A stretch of 64,000 nucleotides of DNA, taken from positions 12,152,001-12,216,000 of the forward strand of contig OZ231127.1 in assembly GCA_965153355.1 (NCBI GenBank). Direction: 5' to 3'. Within the stretch, counting starts at the first letter, position 1. Each line of letters starts with the position of its first letter. The stretch is from Flaccisagitta enflata. Taxonomy: Eukaryota; Chaetognatha; Sagittoidea; Aphragmophora. This document shows positions 49,179 through 60,369 of the stretch, in pieces. Below the pieces are notes generated by a model that made no database searches, was not told the origin of the DNA, and worked only from the letters and a program-made list of their open reading frames with translations. The position numbers and the translations under genes are program-made.

Positions 49179-49613
49179 CAAGGAAGATAGCTAAAATCAA
49201 ATTTACTAATATAAAAAATTAAGAAAACCAGATTACAGTGGCAATCGTTACAGAGGAGGTTGAGGAAACATTTTATTGTTCTCTACAATATGTAGCAAAG
49301 GATAACTCATAAATATTTCACTTCATCCTCAACTGCACTATGACACGCAAAAAACGGGTTTTGTTAGTAATCAAAGATTACAAATTGATCAAAGAATTTT
49401 TTGATAGTGACTTTTTCTGACCATAAAAAGTTCAAAAATCAAAACTGAGAGGTTGAATTCGTTCAGTAGAAAATAGTTGTACATTAAAAGAGCTCTTTAG
49501 ACATTATCAGCCTCCTTCCTCCTCTGGGGCCAAGTTATGGTCGATATGTGCGCCTCGCTGATCAAGAATGAATGATTGAATGAACGTATTTAGACAGGTC
49601 CGTCTCTTTAAGA

Positions 49614-49661
49614 GTTTTTAGATGCGTCATCGCATCTCTATAAGAGGGTCTGTCCGAAGGC
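49614..49661 (+). mobile_element. HP element, class D hairpin (right duplicate)
   Basis: Same AGATGCG-TCAT-CGCATCT hairpin as 38271. It lacks the GGCCTTGTT end, reading GGCAACATTTG. Confidence 0.72.
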
Positions 49662-50378
49662 AACATTTGTGTTTCAAAGAAGGTCAAAATGAAAAAAATG
49701 TATAAATGAAAATGCAAAAATGAGTGAGTAAAAGTGATTCAGATGGCTCAGACATAATATTCAAAAGAAAAATTTGCATTTATTTAGCAAGAGGACCAAG
49801 TTTAGCCAATGTTAGCAAAAAAATTGTTTTGAAGAATTGTGCTATTTTTAGTCACTGATAGGGGGCTGGTCGAAATTCTAGATTTGCATAGGAAATGAAA
49901 AAATGAAAAAACAAAATACATAGTTCTCTTCCCAAATCGATTACAGAGAGAACTATGTTTTTCAAAATGCAAAATTTCCCTGTGTTTGGCTTTCTTAGAA
50001 TTTCGACCTCAGAAAATGAAAAAAAAGTGTAAGCAGAAATTCACCAAAAAACATCATTTTCATGCATGTTTTCATGTTATTTGCATAGTTCAAACTGCAT
50101 TTTAAGTCAGAATACAATAAGAATATATGCAACAAGTGTCTTTAGAGACAATTTGTCTTAAAAAAAACCATTCCAGCCTCATTATTGTCCTCATAATGAT
50201 GCAAAAAGTAATGTGAAACACTTCATTTTTCTTCATAAATTTTCTGTCATATCTTACGGTTCAGCATTGTGCGATCAGTTCCACTATTGATGGAATGTGC
50301 AAATGACTTCTTTGGCAACAGACAACAGACCGACCGACATACCGAGCCACTTAATCCCCTCGGCCTGTCTTTTGAGAT

Positions 50379-50380
<2 letters not shown>

Positions 50381-50460
<80 letters not shown>
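50381..50460. repeat. CT microsatellite (right duplicate)
   Basis: About 40 CT units, the equivalent of the TA-CT tract at 39042-39121. Confidence 0.95.
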
Positions 50461-50464
<4 letters not shown>

Positions 50465-50492
50465 AGTGAGACTACGTCACAGTATTTTGAAA

Positions 50493-50747
50493 AACAAGGT
50501 CATTAGACCTAAGTCGCGTGAGTCAGCATTTTCAAAAAATGTCAGGCAGACAGACAGACAAACAATTTTTTTCAAAAATACATTAGAAAAATTCTTTTCT
50601 ACCATTCAGTGACATAGAATACGCTTAAAAAAAACTTTAAAACAGTTTTGTGACGGAAGGACGGACCAACGGACCAACCAACCGACCGACCGACGGACCG
50701 ACCAACCAAAAAGTGGTTTACAGAGTCGCGTAGCACGCGACTAAAAA
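50493..50747 (-). mobile_element. HP element, class A (right duplicate)
   Basis: AACAAGGTCATTAGACCTAA, an ACCAACCGACC tract and hairpin AGTCGCG-TAG-CACGCGACT ending AAAAA, intact. Confidence 0.82.
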
Positions 50748-51321
50748 AGCCCGACGAGGCAACGATGCGTCCTGACTGTGTCCTTATGTGGAGCGAAATT
50801 TGCGCTGATAGTGTGTGACATATGGGTTGACGTGTTGATGAACTGACAGACAAGCTGCAAAATACTTGTATTGATGATCTCGCCATAGGTGAATTGGTGG
50901 TGATTAGGGGGTGATAGGGGGGTGACGGGTACTTATTTTTCATGGTGGTGGGATCCGGAGCACTGTGTAGGTGAATTGGTGGTGATTAGGGGGTGATAGG
51001 GGGTGACGGGTACTTATTTTTCATGGTGGTGGGATCCGGAGCACTGTGTAGGTGAATTGGTGGTGATTAGGGGGTGATAGGGGGGTGACGGGTACTTATT
51101 TTTCATGGTGGTGGGATCCGGAGCACTGTGTAGGTGAATTGGTGGTGATTAGGGGGTGATAGGGGGGTGACGGGTACTTATTTTTCATGGTGGTGGGATC
51201 CGGAGCACTGTGCGCCATGACCAAAAAAAGCTGAGAAATGCGTTTTTCGCACAGGCGTTACGGACGGACCGTTGACGGGCGGACGGACGGACGGACCGAC
51301 AAACCCTCTTATAGAGATGCC
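50748..51321 (-). mobile_element. HP-related element E with minisatellite (right duplicate)
   Basis: AGCCCGACGAGGCAACGATG and GCGTCC at the left. GCCATGACC, GCGTTTTTCGCACAGGCG, a GGACGGACGG tract and CTCTTATAGAGATGCC at the right. The interior holds the G-rich array. Confidence 0.7.
50887..51215 (+). repeat. G-rich minisatellite, 81-82 bp, four regular copies
   Basis: GGATCCGGAGCACTGTG phrases at 50951, 51032, 51114 and 51196. Each unit has GATTAGGGGGTGATAGGGG, GACGGG and GGTGGTGGG, giving several G-runs that could support four-stranded structures. Confidence 0.93.
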
Positions 51322-51384
51322 TTAAGAATGACTTAAAATACCCTAAATTGAAATGAATTAAAGGAATAAAATTGAAAAAAAAAG

Positions 51385-51467
51385 TAAAAGTGTAAAGGAC
51401 CGACAGACCAACGGACTGACCAACGGACAGACGGACAGTGGGGTGTAGAGTCGCGTGCACGCGACTA
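51385..51467 (-). mobile_element. HP element, class A, head part
   Basis: GACCGACAGACC to GACGGACAGTGGGGTGTAG, then AGTCGCGTGCACGCGACT (perfect palindrome) and AATAAG. No tail seen. The left-duplicate equivalent near 40060-40125 has lost the hairpin. Confidence 0.72.
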
Positions 51468-51622
51468 ATAAGTAACGAAAAAGCATCGGAGTAAAAAAAA
51501 ATATGCCATCGCAATCGAGACTCATTGAGCAGGCTTGTATATAGTTACAGTACGATGGGAGCAAAGACGACCTAGACTGGAGCATAGATTTTAAGTAATT
51601 CAATTTTATTTGATTTATAAAA

Positions 51623-51822
51623 AGAAAGCCGGATACATGGCTACCCCAGTCGCGTGCGGGTGGACAAGGGCCCTATTTGAGGTCACTTAATCACTTGGGC
51701 AGGAGCAGTGAGGCCGTAGACCGCAAAAAAAAAAAACAAGTGACAAATAGACGGGCAGGCCGACAGACCGATAAACGGACTGACAAAACAAGGTGTAGAG
51801 TCGCGTAACACGCAACTAAAAA
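51623..51822 (-). mobile_element. HP element, class A with wobble stem (right duplicate)
   Basis: AGCCGGATACATGGCTACCC, AGTCGCGTGCGGGTGGAC, ATTTGAGGTCACTTAATCAC, GGGCAGGAGCAGTGAGG, then AGTCGCG-TAA-CACGCAACT and AAAAA. One stem pair is C/A on this strand, T-G on the other. Confidence 0.85.
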
Positions 51823-51884
51823 TTGAGATCTATGCTACTTAAAGGTTCCTCATTGCTTAAATATATTAACTTTTCTCAGGGCTC

Positions 51885-52140
51885 ATTTTTCGATGTTCAA
51901 ACCTAGCCTATCAGATCAGGCAAAAATTTCTATATGATTTTGAAAAAAAAATCAGCCCAATCGACCTATTTTTACAAGGTTTACAGCTATTTTTTAAAAA
52001 AAACAATTATGTAAAATAATATCTGGGAAAAGTTTAAAACAGGCATAAAACCTGTAAAAATAGTCCAATTAAGCTGATTTTTTTTTCAAATTATGTAAAA
52101 TTTTTTGCCGGATCTGATAAGCTAGGTTTGAACATTGGAA
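51885..52140. repeat. Hairpin sequence (right duplicate)
   Basis: TTCAAACCTAGCCTATCAGA complements TCTGATAAGCTAGGTTTGAA with small mismatches. The inner arms AAATCAGCCCAAT and AATTAAGCTGATTT also pair. Better preserved than the left copy. Confidence 0.82.
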
Positions 52141-52482
52141 AAGGAAGTCCTGATGAAATCAAGTCACAAGTTAAAAGATAAACGAAACCAATATATTTAA
52201 GCAATAAAGCAATCTTTAATTCGCATAAATTCTAATTTTTTTATATATCAAATAAAATTAAGATACATACAAACTATCCTCCAGTCTAGGTCGTCTTTGC
52301 TCCCATCGTACTGTATGTTTTGAGATGGGGAAGGAAAGAAAAGGAGGAAAAAAGAGAAAAAAAGAAACTTAGGGGAAAATAAAACTTTTTACAGTACCAA
52401 ATCAGAAAATCTGTTTGGTAAATCACAATTTAACACTATCTAAACTTTAACTACACTGTTTTTTGCTTTATGGGGAAGAAAA

Positions 52483-53130
52483 CAAAAGTGTTACGCTTGA
52501 CATTTTAAGTAGTATTAATCATTAAAAACCTGAAATATGAAGTAACGCTATGAAATTCCAACCCACAGTGACCTCATGGTCAAGACTGGTGAAAAAAAAG
52601 TGTAAAAAAGCGATCAGATGGAAAAAATTGACGGAAATTTGCCTGAGTAAAGCTACGCGAAAATTCACCATATTTTTGACGACAAATTGTAATGTTTTTT
52701 AATTATGCCTACATAATAATACTTATCATCATTGGCATGATATCACGTGTCCTTTCTATAGTTGCAACCTCCAACTTCGCCTGAGAAGTTGATTGCGTTT
52801 CTCAATTGACACGATCGTCCGTTTTTTGGCCGCCATCTATCCTCGGTAATTTAGGGGTTTCAAGGTTATCGACGCTTTTTAATTGTCCTGACTTGGTCCG
52901 ATCATTTCATTTCATTCAGGAATTAGTCAAATTGCTTACTATATTGTTAAAAACAGCTTTCCCTTCAAGCATGACAACATGGTGACATCTAAGTCCGCCA
53001 AAGTGGCAGTCTGCTTAACTCTTAACCTGGATAAAGAGAGAAAGAGAAAAAGCGTCGCAATTTAGGGGTTTCAAGGTTATCGACGCTTTTGCGCGTAATT
53101 CATGATTTTAATATGTATTTACTCAAACTC
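52483..53130. other. No supported gene; short duplicated phrase
   Basis: AATTTAGGGGTTTCAAGGTT followed by ATCGACGCTTTT occurs at about 52849 and 53059, 210 bp apart. The rest is unique AT-rich sequence. Confidence 0.5.
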
Positions 53131-53600
53131 GTCTAAAAACTAAAGTTTTTGTCCGATTTGGATGAAATTTGAAATGTAGCCTCACAACAGTCTCCTCTAC
53201 CATGTCACAACGATTCATAGGACTATGATCATGCAATGCGGCCGAAATCAGGCCAAAATCAGGCCAGGTTGGCCTAAAAATGAAAAATTTGTCTAAAAAC
53301 TTAAATTTTAGTCCGATTTGGATGAGATTTGAAATATAGCCTCACAACAGTCTCCTCTAACATGTCACAATGATTTATAGGTCTACGATTATGCAATGAG
53401 GCCAAAATCAGGCCAAGTTGGCCCAAAAATGAAAAAAATTTGTCTAAAAACTTTAGTTTTCGTCCGATTTGGATGAAATTTGAAATGTAGCCTCACAACA
53501 GTCTCCTCTAACATGTCACAACGATTCATAGGGCTACGATCATGCGATGAGGCCAAAATCAGGCCGAAATCAGGCCATGTTGGCCTAAAAATGAAAAAAG
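53131..53600 (+). repeat. Three tandem units of about 150-160 bp
   Basis: GTCTAAAAAC starts units at 53131, 53291 and 53442. Each continues GTCCGATTTGGATGA, GTCTCCTCTA, ATGTCACAACGATT and AAATCAGGCC. No frame runs through. The AAATCAGGCC word is shared with the minisatellite at 54.8-55.2 kb. Confidence 0.85.
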
Positions 53601-54121
53601 TTGAAGAACTTGGCCGATCACTATCCGATTAAGCCCAACTTGGCGTAGCATCTCACAACGGTATAACTCAATGCGTGCATACAGTTTCAGCGGATTCGAG
53701 TCTTTCAAACTGGCTGAGTAGGCAAAAAATTAAGCAGAATTTAGCGAAAACTGACCAAATGATTAGAGATAGAGGCGAGCCCGTATCGGTTTTACTTGAA
53801 ATTTGGTTAGGAGCCTCAAAATGGTAAAACTAAACACATGCATAGATTTTTTAGGGTATTTGAGCCATGCATATCTGCTTGACTGACCTAGATTAATCAA
53901 AAATTAGCCCAAAAATGAAAAACGTTAACATTAGCAACATTTATCAGATTAAGTTAAAAAGATGGTGAACTAGGAAGGCAATTATCCGAATCAGTTGAAA
54001 ATTAGTGTTGAGCTTTATGATGATAAAATTGAACACATACATAGGATCGGTCATGCAGACCAGCCCAATCGGCCAAAATTTGAGAGACACTTTGATTCAC
54101 CATTTAAGATAAACTTTGTCA
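53601..54121. other. No supported gene
   Basis: Diverged continuation of the same theme (AAAAATGAAAA, GGCCAAAAT words). No coding support. Confidence 0.4.
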
Positions 54122-54129
54122 GTGGTAAG

Positions 54130-54259
54130 TAGGGATGTGGAAGCGGTCGATTTTAATGCCGCTTCCACCGCTTCCGCTTCCGCTTCCATTGTACAGTTCA
54201 AATACTAGTAGCTATCCCATCCTCTAAATTGGAAGCGGTCAATCGCTTCCACATCCCTA
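54130..54259. mobile_element. 130-bp hAT-like MITE with perfect 8-bp target duplication
   Basis: The ends are TAGGGATGTGGAAGCG and its complement. GTGGTAAG flanks both sides (54122-54129 and 54260-54267). The interior has CCGCTTCC repeats. A fragment of the same element appears at 294-321. Confidence 0.93.
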
Positions 54260-54462
54260 GTGGTAAGACTCAATATTTGACTAGAACTCATGAGATTTTA
54301 AGTTTTGAAGGCCATTCAAAATCTAGCTAAACTGTTCTACCAGCCAATAAGCCTAACTACCCTCATACGTCCATCGTACTAGCCTGAGAATGGAATTGAT
54401 TTTAGTAACTATCATAAAATTTTATTGATTTTAGTAACTATCATCTGATTAATGAGAAGCTA

Positions 54463-55400
54463 CAGTAGATGTCGTCTAGACTTGGAAATACGGGGGAATT
54501 CATTACAGTAAGACAAATAAATTTAGGAGACTGATATTGTGGGAAAATTGTAGAAAATTTTATTTCAAACAATTTTCCCTATAAAATTTCTCAAAATATT
54601 GATACTTAGGCGTGATTACATGAAAATGTGTTTCCATGGCAACTAATACCCATGGTCGATAAAGCATCCTTTTGGGCAGCGGCCATGGAGGGGCCGATGA
54701 CCTATGATTCCACATAGGGCAAATTTTCCGGTTTCCGTCCGTCCGTCCGTCCGTCTGTCCCCCCCCCCCGAGCCTAGAAAATGGCCTCCTGGGCCTTAAA
54801 AAAAGCCTTTCAGACCCCCAATTAGGCCTATCAGATCCCAAGTCAGGCCTTCCAGAACTCAATTTAGACCTCTCAGTACCTCGATCAGGCCTTTCAGACC
54901 CCAAATCCGGCTTTTCAGTCCTCTCAGATCCAAATCAGGCCCTTTCAGACCCCTTTCAAACCCATAATCAGGCCTTCAAGACCTCAAACTAGGCCAATTG
55001 GACCCAGATTAGGCCTTCCTAGTCCATAATCAGGCCTCCAGCCCTGAATAAGACACAAAATTAGGCCACTGAGCCCCAAAACCAGCTTATCAAACCTCAG
55101 ATCTCAAATCAGGGATCTTAGACCTCAAATCAGGCAACTCTGACCTCAAATCAGGCTACTTGGACCCCAAATCAGATGTGGTGTCCAGCATGGAATCATA
55201 GGTCATCGGCCCCTCGGGCCGCTGCCTCATCGGCTCATACCAGCAAGCTAACATAGGGGCATCGGGTACCACTGACCATGTAACACTTTTGCGACTAGCC
55301 ATATATAATGGCATCAGGTATCGCTGAGTCTTTTAGGTATATTTGTTTTCCTGTAATGAATTCTCCCGTATTTCCAAGTCTAGACGACATCTACCCTATG
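54463..55400. mobile_element. TIR element with about 45-bp ends hosting a composite insertion
   Basis: AGATGTCGTCTAGACTTGGA and AATACGGG, GAATTCATTACAG at the left are complemented at 55347-55396. TA flanks both ends (54461-54462, 55401-55402), suggesting a Tc1/mariner-type target. A third terminus is orphaned near 34919. A composite element sits inside at 54674-55297. Confidence 0.88.
54674..55297 (+). mobile_element. Composite hairpin-minisatellite element, copy 1
   Basis: GGGCAGCGGCC and GGGGCCGATGACCTATGATT at the left are complemented at AATCATAGGTCATCGGCCCC and GGGCCGCTGCC at the right. Between them are about 20 degenerate 18-20 bp units (CCAAATCAGGCCTTTCAGAC). A conserved tail follows: GGGGCATCGGGTACC, CTGACCAT, CTTTTGCGACTA. 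Confidence 0.88.
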
Positions 55401-55402
55401 TA

Positions 55403-56105
55403 CAAATGCTCAGCTAAGCAAAACTGAGCAGGAAATTCCGATATCTCGGTGAGAAATAATGAGAGCAAATTCTGTTATTGATTCTAAAAGAAAAGCAACA
55501 TTGGCAATTATGGGAACTCGTGTCTCGTCGAGAAGCAAAGACATGTATAGATGATATGTAACCATGCCGTTTTCTATGGCACACGCACGATCCTTCAAAA
55601 CTTTCAACGTGCGTCTTCTATAGACTGACGCTCCTCCAAACGGAAGAACTCATCCACAAATGGAGACATTTATGAAACAAGTTTTATCATGCCTTTATCA
55701 TATTGTTGTGCACTTGTGCATGTGTACGATCCTTTACAGATCTCGATGTTCGTCCTGCAAAACTGTAAACCTCCTCTTGACTTGAGCGTTCTCCATAACT
55801 ATGACATGTCCAGATTGATTATTGAATAATGATTACATCATGCCACTCTTTGCAATTTCGTCTCCCAACTCAGTACTAAGTTTCGAGAGAAACGGTGTTT
55901 ACAATGATCTCATGTAAGGAGAGAGACAGAGATTAAATATGATTTGTATCAAATTTTGCGTCAAGAGTGGAACTGGAAGCCTCATTTCCGCTCAGAATCG
56001 GGAATACAGTCAAATATATAATTGTACAAAAATCGGGACTAAAGTTTTTTTTTTTTCATTTGGGAGAAATGTCCTATTTCCCCTGACACGAGATCTGTGT
56101 CTCTT

Positions 56106-56108
<3 letters not shown>
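55403..56108. other. No supported gene
   Basis: Unique sequence with small unsupported frames on both strands. No repeats recognised. Confidence 0.4.
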
Positions 56109-56828
<720 letters not shown>

Positions 56829-56929
56829 CCCTTCTGTTGTTCATTTGATTGAAATTCAAATTCCAACATCCGGAAAAATTTTCATGTGCGGCGGCGCTGC
56901 AACAAAATTCAGCCTATCCGAGGATAAAG

Positions 56930-57423
56930 TGGAGGAAGAGGAAGAGGAAGAGGAAGAGGAAGAGGAGGAAGATGGGGAAGGAGGGTAAGTTGATCCAATC
57001 GAAATCTCCCGAGGGTTAAAATCGAAAAGTGAATGAAACTTCGCTCGATCGCCCCCCAGTCATTGCAAGCAAATGCAGAGTTAAAGAGAGAGAGAGACTT
57101 GAAAAAGTAAATAAATAAAGTCTCTGAGGGAAACAGAAGAAAATAAGGAAGAAGGATAGAATTGAAACTCAACAAGATGCACGGGGTAACACTATCGTTG
57201 CGGCATGAACACCTTCCACACAATCGAAAGAATGGAAGAAAGAAAGGAAGAAAGAAAGAAAAAAAGAGAGTAATTAGAAAAGAAAGTATGAAAGAACGGA
57301 AGAAATAAACATAGAAAGAAACCAGGGAAGAAAGCGAGAAGGAAGGAAAGGAAGAAAGAAAGAAGGAAACACGCAAAGCAAGCAAGCAAGCAAGAAAACA
57401 AGAAAGAAAGAAAGACAGAAAAA

Positions 57424-57491
<68 letters not shown>

Positions 57492-57909
57492 AAAGAATGA
57501 AAGAAAGAATGAAAAAAATGACTGAAAGAGAAAGGAAGCAAAACAAAGAAAGAAAGAGAGAAAGAAAAAAGAAAGAAAGAAAGAAAGAAAGAAAAGAAAG
57601 AAAGAAAGAAAGAAAGAAAGAGAAAAGAAAGAGAAAGAAAAAGAAAAAGAAGAAAAATGGGGAAAGGAAGGCAAAGACGAAGCTGAGGGCGTTGCTCAAA
57701 ATAACCGATTTATAAACGATTCATTTCGAAAACATGAACGAGGGAAAAATGAGAAGAATGGAAGAAAGAAGAGAAGACGGCACATATGCATGCATTGACG
57801 GAGAGATAGACGGACTGAGATACTAAGACAGATATAGGATGATAGACAGTTTTAGACACGAAGAAAAAAAGAGAGAAAGAAAGAGAGAAAGTAAGAAAGA
57901 TATAATGAG

Positions 57910-57980
<71 letters not shown>

Positions 57981-57981
57981 G

Positions 57982-58047
<66 letters not shown>

Positions 58048-58080
58048 GAAGAAAGGAAGGAAGAAAGAAAAAATGAAAGG
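56930..58080. repeat. GGAAGA and GAAA arrays
   Basis: GGAAGA units at 56930-56977. Degenerate then regular GAAA at about 57230-57650 and 57855-58075. The spacers at 57000-57200 and 57655-57850 show no gene. Confidence 0.92.
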
Positions 58081-58207
58081 GCGCAGAATGCCGAGTTTTG
58101 TCCGGTGAATTTTTCTTTATGTTATTAGTCGCGTGCTACGCGACTCCTCAACCCGGTTTGTCGGTCCGTCGGTCTATCGGTCTGACTGTCGGTCTGTCCC
58201 CTTTTTT

Positions 58208-58766
58208 GGCAGCGGCCCCGAAGGGGTCGATGACCTATGCTTTCACACATATGGGGGATTTTCTCCTCCTTCTCCTCCTCCTTCTCCTACGTCCCCCCCT
58301 CAAATCCCAGTCCCGAGGCCCAAATTCCAGTCTCGAGGCCCAAATCTCAGTCTTGAGGCCCAAATCCCAGCCTCAAAGCCCAAATCTTAGCCTCAAGGCC
58401 TAAATCCTAGCCTGGAGGCCCAGATTTCAACCATGAAGCCCAAGTCTCAGCCTCAAGGACAAAATCTCAGCCAAGAGGCCCAGATCCCGGCCTTGAGGCC
58501 CAGATCTCAGCCTCCAGGCTAGGATTTAGGCCTTGAGGCTAGGATTTGGGCCTTGGGGCTAGGATTTGGGCCTCAAGACTGGGATTTGGGCCTCGGGACT
58601 GGAATTTGAGGGGGAGGGACGGAGGAGGAGGAGGAGGAGGAGAAGAAAATCCCCCATATGTGTGAAAGCATAGGTCATCGACCCTTTCACTGCCCTGCTC
58701 CCTCCTTCAACTTCAGCCAAATTAAGCAGGGCACGGGTACCGCTGACCATCTACTTTTTGCGACTA
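58208..58766 (+). mobile_element. Composite hairpin-minisatellite element, copy 2
   Basis: GGCAGCGGCCCCGAAGGGG and TGACCTATGCTTTCACACAT with ATGGGGGATTTTCTCC at the left. The complement lies at about 58640-58690. The approximately 20-bp units read CCCAAATCCCAGCCTCGAGG in the first half and flip to the complement from about 58515, so the array itself is inverted. Tail CACGGGTACCGCTGACCATC and TTTTTGCGACTA. The right hairpin arm stops short of GGCCGCTGCC. Confidence 0.88.
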
Positions 58767-58833
58767 CTTACTCTTTCGGCGTTTTTGAGCTTTTTGAGCC
58801 TACTGCTCCTGCCCAAATGCTCTAGTGACCTTC

Positions 58834-59123
58834 GGTACTGTTTTCAAATTCGGTGAGGTCTTTTGTCTTACTGACTTTCTAAGCAGGTTTTTTATTTAGG
58901 GTTAGGGTTAGGATTAGGGTTAAGGTTGGGGTTGGGGGTGGTTTTAGGGTTAAGGTTGGGGTTGGGGGTGCTTAGGGTTAGGATATGGGTGAGGGCTAGC
59001 GCAAGGGCTAGGTAAGGGCTGGGTTTTATTCATTTCAACCCAAATCTACTCGAATTAAAGCTTCGCCCAAGCAAGAAAACCCGAAAGAAACAAAAGATCT
59101 GTATCGTCTTAGAAATTTTCTCC
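58834..59123. mobile_element. 290-bp insertion with TTAGGG-like core and 9-bp direct flanks
   Basis: The host sequence GTGACCTTC occurs at 58825-58833 and again at 59124-59132, and the host element continues normally after the second. The insert holds degenerate TTAGGG/TTGGGG repeats (about 58896-59020). No clear inverted ends were found. Confidence 0.78.
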
Positions 59124-59191
59124 GTGACCTTCTCCAGCACTGCTCCTGCCCACCCGCCGGCGACTGGGGTAGCCGTGTATCCGGCCTTATT

Positions 59192-59814
59192 TTTTCGATG
59201 GTGCGGTAAAATGTTGAGCAAGCTTTTCATTTTAAAAGTCACGTACGGGTGCGAGTATGCACTAAAGGCCGTTAAGCTTTAGAGAGGTGCAACGGTAGCC
59301 AGTTTATATGGCAAAACGTTCGGGGAGGCAGTGATTCCAGTGAATTGGTGTGATCAAATATGGTCTTAAGCATATCAAAAGAAATCGATAAAAAGAATAC
59401 CTAAGAAGACCTTGACCAAATTCGATATGAAAGAAATGGCTTGAAGATGTTGGAAACGATTTCAATTTCAGAGTGGGGTTTAGGGGGTACCGTAATTAAA
59501 AAAAAAAGAAAACACACAAAAGAAAAAAAGAAATGATAAAACCAACAGAAGAAGAATAAGGAAGAAGAAGAAGAAGAAGAAGAAGAAGAAGAAGAAGAAG
59601 AAGAAGAAGATGATGAAGGTGAAAAAGAAGACGAAGCGAAGTAGGTTTTGGATGTACGGTTTCTTGTCGAGTTTTGGCAAAGAAGAGAAGGAAATAACTT
59701 ATCCTGATCAAACACACACAAGAAAGAATATTTGCCAGGTCGCGAAAAATGCTTTTTCCCGAGCGAGTTACAAGAAGAAGACTTCAGAGAGAAGAGTCAA
59801 AGAAAACTAGTAGC
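59192..59814. other. No supported gene; GAA array
   Basis: GAA units at 59562-59612. The remaining sequence shows no supported feature. Confidence 0.5.
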
Positions 59815-59899
59815 CCGGGGTTACATTACAACATCGTCGTGGACGGGTGGGCAGGGCCGGGGCGTACAACCCCACTCTCCACACAGAAACAGAAACACA

Positions 59900-59992
<93 letters not shown>

Positions 59993-60098
59993 CCGCACAC
60001 CACATTCATAGCGTTTTTAATATCCGTTTTCACACTTTTCCAATCGAGCATCATGGGCGGATGGACGGACACAACCTCTTATATAGTCCGCGACTAAT
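59815..60098 (-). mobile_element. HP element, class B-like, with an expanded CA tract
   Basis: CGGGGTTACATTACAACATC, tail motif GTCGTGGACGGGTGGGCAGG, CA tract 59900-59989, TCCAATCGAGCATCATGG, GGCGGATGGACGGACAC, CTCTTATATAGTCCGCGACT and AATA. The tail GTCGTGGAC nearly matches the head arm GTCGCGGAC. One hairpin arm is missing. Other class B copies have only a short GTGTGTGGGG at the CA position. Confidence 0.82.
59900..59989. repeat. CA microsatellite inside an HP element
   Basis: About 45 CA units at the position of the GT-rich seed of class B elements. Confidence 0.95.
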
Positions 60099-60369
60099 AG
60101 AGAATAGAGAAGGTGAGAATGAAGAAGGGAGAAGCCGAGAGGAGGGAGAAAATAATGACATACCGGCGACCAAACCAACACCAAAATGAGCGAGAGAGAG
60201 AGAGAGAGAGAGAGACCGACCAGTTGACAGTAAGAAACACAAACAGGACAGCAGACCTCTTGATTCTGCTATTGTGCCGCGAAGACAAAATTTCACCCCT
60301 GATGGTTGCCCACTTGTCAAATCCTCATGGCATATCTGAAACTAGAGTGGCTCAGTTACAAAACTGGCG
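60099..60369. other. No supported gene
   Basis: A short AG run near 60190-60213 and unique flanks. Nothing else was recognised. Confidence 0.4.

Larger units (their letters stand above)
46960..52482 (+). repeat. Segmental duplication, right copy (about 5.5 kb)
   Basis: Direct copy of 35603-41105. Homology begins at CCAAATGA, which includes the last codons and stop of the preceding gene. It ends at GGGGAAGAAAA, beyond which the two loci differ completely. Confidence 0.95.
58122..59191 (+). mobile_element. HP element, class A, carrying two insertions
   Basis: Head AGTCGCG-TGCTA-CGCGACT, GGTCCGTCGGTC tract and GTCCCCTTTT. It is interrupted by the composite element (58208-58766), resumes CTCTTTCGGCGTTTTTGAGC and CTCCTGCCCAAATGCTCTAG, is interrupted again at 58834-59123, then resumes CTCCAGCACTGCTCCTGCCC, GGCGACTGGGGTAGCCG and CCGGCCTTATT. 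Confidence 0.92.

Noticed and set aside
35603-52482. Giant LTR retrotransposon, two 5.5-kb direct repeats around an internal gene
   Set aside because: The repeats lack TG...CA ends, no target duplication is convincing, and the internal frame shows no gag, protease, reverse transcriptase or integrase features.
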